Source: Stemphylium vesicarium
Lineage: Eukaryota > Ascomycota > Dothideomycetes > Pleosporales > Pleosporaceae
Assembly: GCA_004380135.1 (NCBI GenBank)
Contig: QXCR01000039.1
Location: 124,001 to 188,000, forward strand
Length of the DNA stretch: 64,000 nucleotides
Reading direction: 5' to 3'
Shown here: in pieces, positions 55,001-64,000 of the stretch
Layout of the letters: every line of letters begins with the position of its first letter
How positions within the stretch are numbered: the first letter of the stretch is position 1
The notes under the pieces: generated by a model
Told to the model about the DNA's origin: nothing
The model's database searches: none
What the model saw: the letters and a program-made list of their open reading frames with translations, nothing else
Translations under genes and position numbers: made by a program

Positions 55001-56591
55001 ATGACTGATATCTGGAGCGGAGATATCTCACTGCCAGATGGTACCTCGATCAAAGGTATGTCCTACGCTAAGCTTATTGATATCTCCGCTGAATACGGAC
55101 ACAAGTCGGCCTCGCGTCACAAAATGTCGCGTCTGCACCAGCCCTCAGCGCATCCAGTCTCGGCTTCCTGTCGACGGTCGATACCGCGAGAATACCACTA
55201 TACCTTGCCGTCGGCCCTAGTCTAGATGTGTGGACTACCGAGGAAGCTACCCAAGCTTGGTTCGAGTCAATCCTGTTTAGCAAGCCTACGACTTTGCCAG
55301 ATGCACCCGCCCACGGTGCGGGCGAGTGGTGGAATCTGGCGCGCTCACAGTCGCCCGTTGGGATATTAGTGCAAGTTCACAACGGAACAGAAGATGCTCC
55401 AAAGCCCAGAGTGACGGAGATGCTCTTCTATGGCACAATTGCTGCGCATGCCGCTGGTGGGTTACCTACGCCCCCGTCGTCGTCCCCATTTATCGACAAC
55501 CATCTAGGCGAACGGCTGCCTGAGCTCCGAGTACACGCAGTACCACTCTCTTCCGATCTACTTCACCAGACGACCATTGACCTCCCAACCGACGACGAAG
55601 CCCATTTCCTCCCAGCACTGCACAACCCCCACCCCGCGCCAACGTCCCCGAAGAAACATCGCGACCTCTTTGAAGAGGCTACCATTGCAAACAAGAAGGC
55701 AAGGGGACGAGGTGGAAGAGCCGTGTCCGCGGCGGCTGCTCGTGGAAACGAGACCCAGCTGCCTTACAATCATCGCAAATCGTCGCTCTCTATCGACAAC
55801 CGAGCTTCGCCTTTCCCAGACTCAAGACCGCCATCAGCATCCGGTGCCCTCTCTCGCTCCAATTCTCGCACATTATCTCGATCACCAAGTATATCCTCGG
55901 ATACAAGGCCACTGAGTCGCAAAGGCCCGCCGGAAGCACACACACGGCGATCCAACCTTTCGCAAGTCGCTACCGTACCCATACAACCGGAAGAGCCGAC
56001 AACCGAGTCGCGCAATAAGGATGCACTTGTCAAGGTAGTCATGGCAGCAATGCGTATGCATGGTTTGCAACAAAGGAAGCAGATTAGGTCTCGTCGCACA
56101 TCCATCGCTACCGGTGGTGAAGAGGGCCAGCAACCAAACGAGGAGACGGCCGCAGAGGAAGCTGCAAAGGATGATGAGTACAAGCTGATCTATCATCAAA
56201 CATACAAGGGTGCAGCGCTCGCTTTGGTATGTAGCGTTTTCCTTCCTCAGAGGCGACAACTAACTTTCTGCAGCGAAAACACATGTCGGAGAAGCCATTA
56301 CACGTCCAGCCCGATCGAATGCGCGATGTCGTTGAGAAACTACTGGCAATTTTCTTGTCGGATCCACTTGCAGAGCCATTGCCTACAGATGTGCCGGCAA
56401 ACCCAGTAGCCACCCCAGGCAGTAAATCAAGACCCGGTCTTCCTGGATCGACCCACAGTCACGCAAGTCCATTCGACTTGCCTAGCATATCTCGGCCGAC
56501 CATGATGAGATCGGTCACCGACAGCCACGTCTATACCGGGTCACCGGTGAGCAAGAAGAGGGTTACGAACAACATGCTGGCGCCTACATGA
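55001..56591 (+). CDS. Sld7 C-terminal-domain protein (replication-initiation factor)
   Basis: Exons 55001-55055, 55106-56226 and 56274-56591 give 497 aa. Intron 1 (50 bp) uses an AAG acceptor; the join reads LPDGTSIKVGLASQNVAS and is the only one keeping frame. The N-terminal half is a globular region (SLGFLSTVDTARIPLYLAVG). A long basic/Ser-rich disordered linker follows (RSNSRTLSRSPSISSDTRPL), and the C-terminal domain carries KDALVKVVMAAMRMHGLQQR, DDEYKLIYHQTYKGAALALR and QPDRMRDVVEKLLAIFLSDP, which match the Sld7 C-terminal domain. Yeast Sld7 binds Sld3 and tunes origin firing in the nucleus. Family assignment rests on that last domain. Confidence 0.72.
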
Positions 56592-57183
56592 AACCCTGTA
56601 CACCCCGAGAGTCCTGCACCAAATGTTCGCCACTACCGACCTTGATGATGCATCATCACTATAGTATTGTGACTTCGCCATGGACTCACTGACTAGGCAT
56701 CGATCTCTGGTTTGCCTCCAGTATATTTCCTATTGCGGTACTTTTTGACGGCGCTTGTCACCCTTCGTCAGCATCTTGCAGGGGTCGTCAGCCACAATTC
56801 CGCACACGGTCTTTGTTAACCCAAGGGGACGTGGTGCCATCATGACGATGATGCGGCGATAATTTACGTACCCCTGCAGTTAGGCTTAGGGAATTCACGA
56901 TGGTCTTGTACCTCACTGATCATGGCCCGATACGAGCTGATGATATCCCGCCTCCCTAGCAAAGGCTACAGTTACAGCTCGTATTTTGCATGGTCGCAGG
57001 CGATGTGACACCGCCTTCGTGTGATTAGCTTTGCTCGAGCGAAAGTGGAAACAGGAAAGAGTATGTATAAGAACCGGGAATTCAGTCGCTGAAGAAGACA
57101 TCTCAGTTCTTGTATACTACATCAGTATCAACACGTCCCAGATACATCCTTGCTTCTTCCACACAGCACGCAAGCCTTTCAAA
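56592..57183. other. Intergenic, 592 bp
   Basis: 3' flank of the Sld7-type gene and promoter of the secreted-protein gene, with a TATAA at 57066. No gene seen. Confidence 0.4.
57066..57070 (+). promoter_or_regulatory. Possible TATA box of the secreted-protein gene
   Basis: TATAA about 115 bp before the ATG at 57184, in a suitable place for a strong inducible fungal promoter. Confidence 0.35.
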
Positions 57184-57674
57184 ATGCCTCCTCAAATCTC
57201 TTCTCTGGCACTCCTCGCCACCGCTGTCTCAGCTGCGGCCCTCCCCTCCAACGCATCGTGGACATGGTCAGTCACCGACTTCAGTAGCGTCTGCACTGCC
57301 GCGACATGCCGCTACTCTTTCAACGTTTCCGCGCCCGCCGGTTCCTCCGCCCAGCCCGCTTTCGACGCTGATTTCTGCTCTGGTAACAGTGTGCAGGGCG
57401 GCTACAAGTCGTGCGGTGTGGTAGGCGTGGACGTGCCTGGCGATGTTAAAACGCAGGAGTTCAACCAGGGTATTGACATCGGCGCTATTATTAGCGTGCA
57501 ATACTCTTTCACCCAGTAAGTGATCATACTGTCTTTCCTGGAGGTGGGGCTGATGACTATGAAAGGGGTGAAGTGACGTACACCTACACTGGCAACAGTT
57601 CTGTCGCGCATACCGGACAGCGACCCTCGGTGGATTTTACAATTATCCCGACCGAGGTGACTGCTGTAGCTTGA
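57184..57674 (+). CDS. Small secreted cysteine-containing protein
   Basis: Exons 57184-57515 and 57566-57674, with a 50-bp intron (GTAAGT...GAAAG), give 146 aa. The signal peptide is clear (PQISSLALLATAVSAAALPS) with cleavage probably after AAA or ALP. The mature part has four cysteines (SSVCTAATCRYSFNVSAPAG, DADFCSGN and GYKSCGVVGVD), an N-glycosylation-like NAS near its start and a beta-rich C-terminal end (ISVQYSFTQGEVTYTYTGNS). No membrane span or GPI signal. It should be exported to the medium or cell wall. The WSVTDFSSVC start is reminiscent of secreted beta-barrel proteins of plant-associated Pleosporales, but I cannot place it in a family; an effector role is speculative. Confidence 0.78.
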
Positions 57675-58106
57675 GGACGTCTTGTAGTGGGGGACATGGT
57701 GGATGTCGTTAGATGGCAACTACTTCAGACTAGCCTTACATAATACTCATACTACCTCTCTCTCGGGCCGCTCTTTTCGCCGTCTTTTCTCGCGCAACGA
57801 CTAGATTCACACCCACCACTCTCAACACTAATTTTCTCACTCGAGACGAGCTCCAGTGAAAGCACCCAAATACATAAGGTCAACGGACCAATCGACATCT
57901 AGTCGACATTGCTGTGAGACTAGGCGGGCTGTTTGGGGCCATGATCGGTCGTCAAGAGTGGAGGTTTTACAAACTGAAGGCTAAGATTCATAATACAAGT
58001 AAGTCATGATCGCGCAGCAAGTCAATCGAGCCCAACAAAAGTATCAGAGTACCCATCATTAGACGCGCCCAGTCGTAATATGGAGAGAAGAAAATCACAC
58101 CGCGCG
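57675..58106. other. Intergenic, 432 bp
   Basis: Region between converging genes. Nothing seen. Confidence 0.4.
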
Positions 58107-60864
58107 TCACTTCATCTCTTGCCCCGTCGGCTCACCAACCTCAGCCAAATGACCAAAAGGATGTTGGTTGCGCTTGAAACCAATCTTGACCCGACCAATC
58201 CGAGTCATCATGTCTTCGAACTCTGTTCCGATCCGCAACACCGTCTCCCGGTACATTGTTTCGGTCGTCCAATCATACGAGCAACCGATGACGCGCTTCA
58301 TGCCACCCTCGGAGCCTGCCATGAGGAAGCAGACGGGTGGGCGTTCAGCGAGGAAAAGCGTAGCTGTCATGTTTCCTGCGAGATGTTAATAAGAGGAAGC
58401 GGAATGATGGCGATGGGTAATAGACTCACCTGTATCGACGAGAGTGAAGAGACGTTGATCACCAGGTCCGGCCGTCTTCGCTTTTTGAACAAGCTCTGCC
58501 ACGACAGGATCAGATGTAGGGTCGATGGCAACGCATTCGCCATTAGGATTGCGGTAATGTCTCGAGAGGGGACTAGCTGCGACCTGTAGATAAAAAGTGG
58601 TTAACTCAGCTTCCAGAGTAAGTCGAGGCGTATACATACCGACCACCTCATGCGTCCCAGCCTACCACCAAAGATCTGTCTCTCAATCGTCTCGAGATCC
58701 ATGTATCCTTCAAACCCAAAGAACCAGCACTGTTGGCCCCAGAATTTACCGAGGTACAGCAGCCGAAGCAACCATGGCGAGAAGGCCATGAGAATAAGCG
58801 TGTAGATGATGATAACGACGCCAATGGTGTTGACTATTCCAGTGAAAGAGACGAGGGTGATGCCGATGATGAACATGATACCCGCTGAACGAAGGAGGAT
58901 CTTTGCGATCAAACGCTTCCAGGCATCGCGGCGGACATACGCGACTTGAGTGAAGGACTTCCAGCGCACGTTGGCAGCCCGGCAGCCGTCGAGGATGATG
59001 CTGTCGTCTTCGCCAACGCCGGCGATGCCGACGTCCTGCGGAAGTATGTCCCAGAGCTTGGCGTTGTATGCGTCGTCCATCGAGTGCCATGGTTGGTCGG
59101 GGGTCTTGGGGAGCACGCAGACCAGTCGCTCGAGTAGTTGTTCGCTTCCGTTTGCAAGGGAGAGACTAAATTGATCAGTTTGGTGCAGGTTTGAAGGATC
59201 AAAAGAGGTACATACCGAGCAAAGGCTTGGAGTGCAGAGTCTGTGGGGTCGATTTGCGGTCTTACGCGGAGCAGACCCATCAACGCGTAGCTGTGGTCTC
59301 CAGGTAGGTATTGAGTAGTGTCTCTCTTGTGCAGGCACTCTAGAGCGAGCGTGACAAGCTCGAGCTGGCTGAGAATCAAGTTGCCCTCGTAATGATCGAT
59401 AAGCTAGTGTGGTTAGCAAAAAGTAGCCTCGAGACGAGAGGCAGTCTTCATACCTGACGAGCTACATGAGCATCATCTTCCCAGACTTGAACGGCAAACT
59501 GGTTCTTGGGTACCAGTATAGGCTGTTTCAAGTCGCTACCGCGTACGTACACGCTGATTTCTTTGCCAGACGGCGCTAGCAGGACTTCAGGGAAGGTCCA
59601 GATGCGGCGTCCCCATTGTTGCAGCATCAGCTCTGGAGTGTTGATTTCGAACGAGTTGTTTGCTGGGGGTCCGACGGCAATTGTCAGTGAGCGTGCGCCC
59701 CTGATGACATCGCAGATGCGGTATACCTAGTCATCCAGGTTAGCGAGCTTTCTTCGACATCAAATGAGGTGGTTACGTACATCTTCTTGGAGCTGCCCAT
59801 CCGGCATGCACGAGCAACCAACCCAATACGCAATCACTTCTTCATTACGCGCTGCTGCATCGGCCATCTCATGCAAGACTCTGAAGTCTTCCGGTGTATT
59901 GAATTGTTCCGCAGTATATGCGACGAAGATGTAGGAAAGGCCATGGGCTGAACCATTTTGGGCAATCCTATAAGAGTCAGTACTAGTGTAGAGGGGTTTG
60001 GGAGTGAGAAATACCATTCATCGACATTCGTGATCATTGCTGGCCTTCCCTTGTCGCGCAGGAAGCAGAGATACCGTGGACGTAGTACACGTTCAGCAAC
60101 AGGGTTTGCTTCGGTCAAAGCATAGTCTTTGGGTCTATCCATCTCGAGCATGTTCTTGGCGACCTTGGGATATCCGAAATACCGGTATGGTACCACGTCA
60201 TAGCCACCTCCATTACGGGCAGTTCCCTCAGCGGAGCTGGGGCTGGAGATCTGTCATGTGCTTAGCATAAACAACTCTACCAGAAGGAGTAAAGACTTAC
60301 GCAGACAGTAATGACGCAGCATGCGACAAACCATTTGAGACAAATCATCGGGAGGTCCGCATTCGCAGCTTTGCCATTGTTTTTCGCCAAGTCAACGTGA
60401 TCGAACGGCCAGTTCGCCAAGCGCATGTAGATCGGGGCAACATTTCGGATAAATGTACGTCTGTATGTAGATCCTATGTTGTTCTCGTAGATGTCGTCGA
60501 CGGCTTGCACAACCAGCTTGGAGATCTTGCCATCCCAAGATGATATATACCGGTCGTCGTAGTCACCGGTCCACTCGCGTTCGAAAATGTCTCGATGTCG
60601 GTGTCGAGCGAGCTTTTGATAGCCGAGGCCTGGCTTGCGGTAGAAGTTTGGGAAGCCCCATTTGGCATTCGTAAACGAAGAAAAGATATATGAGTATCCC
60701 TTCAGCCGCAGAGGTCCCCGAGGCTAGACTGTGTTTGAGAGCGGTATACGCCAGCTTCGGCTGGGAGTTTGACTTACGACGATGAGCGATTGCCCTGGCT
60801 GCTTTTCCGCGTCTGTATTATGTACAACTTCATATACCGTAGATTGGGCGTTGTTGGGTTGCAT
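58107..60864 (-). CDS. Multi-exon membrane protein with degenerate HET-type motifs
   Basis: Nine exons: 60778-60864, 60301-60723, 60015-60250, 59781-59967, 59454-59726, 59216-59403, 58640-59165, 58430-58583 and 58107-58375; eight introns of 47-56 bp; 780 aa. After a hydrophilic start comes WGFPNFYRKPGLGYQKLA and a membrane span (CLKWFVACCVITVCISS). Motifs parallel to HET proteins follow in order: VIAYWVGCSCMPDGQLQEDV (motif 2-like), RRIWTFPEVLLAP (the RGWTLQE-like motif) and GDHSYALMGLLRVRPQ (YSLLGIF-like). Then two spans (GIMFIIGITLVSFTGIVNTI, VVIIIYTLILMAFSPWLLRL) and a C-terminal domain with FGFEGYMDLETIERQIFGGR and GCSYDWTTETMYRETVLRIG. The family is common in Pleosporales by appearance, but its function is unknown. 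The HET parallel is my inference. Confidence 0.75.
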
Positions 60865-62502
60865 TTTGGCAACTATCTAAAGCAGGCACACAGCTGTGTG
60901 ATGAAACCTGGCCGGGTATCACGGTTCTGCGGCGGAGGTTGTTGGAATTGCTGATATGACTGGGTTCGATACGTAGTAGATGCCTACCGAGGTCAGATTA
61001 GCATTGGAAAGAAAAAACAATGCACTAGGCATACCTGAGATGAGAATGTCGGCTGAGGACGAGCTACTGGTTGGCTGTGTACAACAGCTACAGGCTTTAT
61101 CGCACCGCCGTTTGGGTCGTAGTTGCCTCCACCACAGTGGTGTGCTTGACTCTGAACAAGAACGTTAGAAACGCAAGAACATAACGATGCATTCAAATTT
61201 TACGAACTGGATATGATTGCTGATACGCTGGCACTTGTACGAAGGCGCCACCGTTGGGATCAAATCCTCCACCGTGTTTGCCAGAGAGGTTGGGAGCGTA
61301 GGCCTAACAAGTTTTAGTGATGCCAGGGAAGTTCGAGTGTTCAGAGGGCCTCTGTACCATTCAAGTACGGCGTTCTGTCTAATCGATCGTTTATCCCTAT
61401 GGTTGCTTCTTAGAGTCACTGGTGAAGCGCGATCACGCCCAATTTTATCATTTCGAAACTTGTAACCATACCCATGCCAAGCGATCTGGACTCTGAAGTT
61501 GCACACCTGACCCTTAAACTTAGTGGTTGTATGTCCATTTCGGATCTCAGCTCGCCATCATTCCATCGGATTGGTCGCTTTGGCCGCCCAGTCACTCCAT
61601 TTTCAGCAAAGGGTATCGTGGCGCTCAGGCGACCCGCGAACGGTGGGCGGCCTTACCCGAGAGGGCAAATGGCATCCGTGTAAATCACGGTTGTAGGACC
61701 ATGCCGGTGACCCATACTAGCTTGTGCTAGGTTTGCTGGTACGAACATCATCGGAACTGAACAGGCATTGCACGACACCGCAACGTCCTCCCTTCATCTC
61801 GTATACACTTGTGCTTTAGCTTGTTGGCCTCATGTAAGTAACAGGCACAATGCATCGTGCCTGATAAGTCAAATAATAGTCATGAAATATACGAGCATTT
61901 GACAGCTTAGATTAGTCAAAGAAAATCAGAAGTTATGATCACCTGATGGCTTCTTGACCAGTAATAGTATCTCTGGTACCGCGCGGTGACAAACCGCATC
62001 AGGCAACGGGGTGAATACCGGCTCAAAATGAAGCGGTTGTGATATGGGATGCTGGTAGTATGAGGGGCACGTTGGGTTCAACGTTTCGCATTGTCGTGTA
62101 GAGCACCAACTTCGGCAGAACTACGCGAGGGCGATCTTCAGCTGATTGCTTGGCTTTCCCAGCCTTGCGCCACTAATCTTGTTTGGCGCTAACGAAACGC
62201 TGTGATAGGGCGCGGCTGACTTTTCCTCTCAGCTTTAATAAATTGGCTCTCTGCCTTGGGTAAAAGCCGAGAACCCTAGCTGAAAGTTGCCGTGTGGGGG
62301 CGGTTTCGCCCGTCATGGATGCAGGAGTAAAGGGGGCTTCGCATGGCGTTTTTGTTCATACGGAATGCAGCTGAGCGCTACGGTAGTTGTGACTGTTGGG
62401 TAAGTTGGTAAATTCCTGAGCGACATATTGGCCTTGAAGCATTCGCGCGGCAAACTGTCTCTAGATTGTACCTTGTTATCTTCCTGCACGAACGGCGTAC
62501 AG
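60865..62502. promoter_or_regulatory. Divergent intergenic region, 1.64 kb
   Basis: No supportable gene between the HET-like gene and the CorA-like gene. Several short frames on both strands were examined and lack domain-like content. No inverted terminal repeats or transposon frame seen. Confidence 0.4.
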
Positions 62503-64000
62503 ATGGCATCATTCCGAGGTCTGACCGCAGATCGCCAGCCCTTCGATGAATTCAAAACAAGGGCGCGGGGAATGCCAGTAACTGCCATAGCGTTGGATCT
62601 ATTTGAATGGGCAGAGGCAGCCACTCATGGGGAAGAGAGGGTTGGCATCAGATCAATCGAGGAGCTTGAAGCGCAAAGTAGAGGAGCTGTGCGGGTGATG
62701 TACGTTTCATGGAATAGTCTCGGAACGTAACTGACGAAGTTAGCCTTGCGCCGCAGGATGTACCCACTGCAGGTCATGGCGAGAGGCTACTGGAGCTTTT
62801 CAAGGAGTGTGGAATTCCAAGCGCTTTCGTAGACGAGAGTCTCCAGCAAGTCTCGCAGTCATTCGCGGTCCGAGAAGACGAGGATGGGACGATGTTCGTA
62901 TGGTTCCATTTTTTGTGCAAGACTCTTGCAATAGTCGACAACAAGATTGTCCATATCCGTGGTCCTGAAGATGAAGAGACCAGCGGGATGGAGTGGCGGA
63001 ATATGGCGCAAGGTCAAAGTCATGCAAACTTTTGCTGGATAAAGCCTGGGTTTGTACTGAAGATTCGAAAGCAATCTTCGAAATCTGGACAGCCGACGCG
63101 TACATCGACTTCGGATAGCGACGATACCCTAACGTCGATCCCAGCCCTGCCCGTGGTCGAGTTGTTCTGTTTTGGCGCCCCAATCACATTTCAGAGTCGC
63201 TTTCGCGCACTCATAGGCATGGCGACGTGCGATGACCTGGTCCGAGATCCATACATTTTGCTCGAAATGGCCTTCGAGGAGATGTATAAAGTATTAGACT
63301 GGACATCCTGGAATGTGTCGGATATCTTCGGGCCAACAGAGACGGTATGGGATGTTCCTTAGCATCGAAGTAGCTGCTAATGTGAAATCAGCAAGCCTTG
63401 GATATGGCGAGCAACCCTGGGAAAGCAACAAAAGACCTGGTAAAAGACCATTTCACAGGGCTTCACAACCTTGCTAAGCACACGATATACCTGCGCGAGA
63501 ATTGTGAAGCGGCCCTGGCTACTCTGGATGACCTTTGCAGCCATCATAAGGCTGTGATAGGTGATAAGCCCAGCTTCTCCCAGAGATCCACCTGCCAAGC
63601 TTTGAAGTATCGCAAATCACTCCTCGAATCCACACAACGGCGGCTTACGAGTCTGAACGCGCGGATCTCGAACATCATTCAGTTGTCTTTCAATACAGTC
63701 ACCCAAGGTGACAGCAAGGTGATGCAGTCCGAAAACCAGAGTATGAAGACAATTGCCGTGATGACCCTTTTCTTCATGCCCCTGGGTACAGTTGCGTCGA
63801 TATTCGGTAGCCAGTTCATGAAGCTGGAAGACGAGCGACCCCATCACATCACAGTGTCGCAAGACTTCTGGCTTATGTGGAGTAAGTACATATTATTTGG
63901 CCGCTACTGGAGTATATCTGACCTCTTCTTACTTTTAGTTATCGCGATTCCTCTTACCATTGTGGTCCTGGCTATCTGGCGAGTGTGGTACAAGGATGCC
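62503..64000 (+). CDS. CorA-like Mg2+ transporter family protein (partial, runs off the window)
   Basis: Exons from ATG 62503 to about 62694-62703, then 62757-63344, 63392-63881 and 63939 to beyond 64000. The end of exon 1 is unsure: donors GTGATG (62695) and GTTTCA (62704) both keep frame. The cytosolic part contains DVPTAGHGERLLELFKECGI and EDGTMFVWFHFLCKTLAIVD, common in fungal CorA-like proteins, then a long helical region (RKSLLESTQRRLTSLNARIS) leading to the first membrane span VMTLFFMPLGTVASIFGSQF. The classical GMN motif after it is replaced by GSQFM, as in fungal relatives. The second span begins IIAIPLTIVVLAIWRVWY. Ion transport is uncertain without GMN. The 3' end is missing. Confidence 0.82.

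Noticed and set aside
1..64000. CRISPR arrays, insertion sequences, bacterial operons or viral genes.
   Set aside because: No spaced direct repeats, transposase/reverse-transcriptase frames or terminal repeats were seen; the window is ordinary fungal gene-rich DNA.

Overview
This is eukaryotic nuclear DNA from a filamentous ascomycete. Genes are split by many short introns of about 47-90 bp with GTRNGT donors, CTRAC-like branch sites and YAG acceptors. The gene complement is typically fungal: Zn2Cys6 regulator, HET/NACHT/ankyrin protein, QDR-type and DAL5-type MFS carriers, NCS1 permease, CorA-like protein, small secreted protein. The protein style suggests Dothideomycetes, perhaps Pleosporales, but no marker in the window fixes the species. 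Gene models below were spliced by eye from reading frames and splice signals; amino-acid counts refer to those models.

Layout. 0-8.2 kb: MFS drug/H+ antiporter (-), NCS1 purine/cytosine permease (+), peroxisomal adenine nucleotide carrier (+), Gfo/Idh/MocA oxidoreductase (+). 8.7-14 kb: a HET-NACHT-ankyrin gene interrupted near its 3' end by an in-frame TGA, then a small membrane/coiled-coil gene (-). 14.2-24 kb: 6-phosphofructo-2-kinase/fructose-2,6-bisphosphatase (-), DUF202-like membrane protein (-), RNase H1 with a probable mitochondrial leader (+), and three small membrane-protein genes of unknown role. 24.3-25.5 kb: a decayed DnaJ-domain gene and an intron-containing tRNA-Thr(CGT). 25.6-34.5 kb: phosphotransferase-like protein (-), DAL5-type carrier (-), cyclase-family hydrolase (+), proteasome alpha5 (+), QCR10 of respiratory complex III (+).

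34.7-44 kb: cation-diffusion-facilitator metal exporter (-) and ZIP metal importer (+) in divergent orientation, then a TTC36-like TPR protein (-) and 4-hydroxyphenylpyruvate dioxygenase (+) sharing a 753-bp promoter. 44.2-50.5 kb: a Zn2Cys6 factor of Aro80/HmgR type (-), a second QDR-like MFS carrier (-), and a short conserved fungal protein (-). 52-64 kb: F-box protein (+), DUF4267 membrane protein (+), Sld7 C-terminal-domain protein (+), small secreted protein (+), a nine-exon membrane protein with degenerate HET motifs (-), and a CorA-like channel gene running off the right edge (+).

The clearest functional grouping is the tyrosine-catabolism module at 41.3-46.8 kb: hppD, a TTC36-like chaperone-type partner and a Zn2Cys6 regulator, with a CCG/CGG inverted repeat in the shared hppD/TTC36 promoter. 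Other points of interest are the RNase H1 gene with two possible initiation codons, the interrupted HET-NACHT-ankyrin gene, the DnaJ pseudogene, and the proteasome gene whose first coding exon is a lone ATG.
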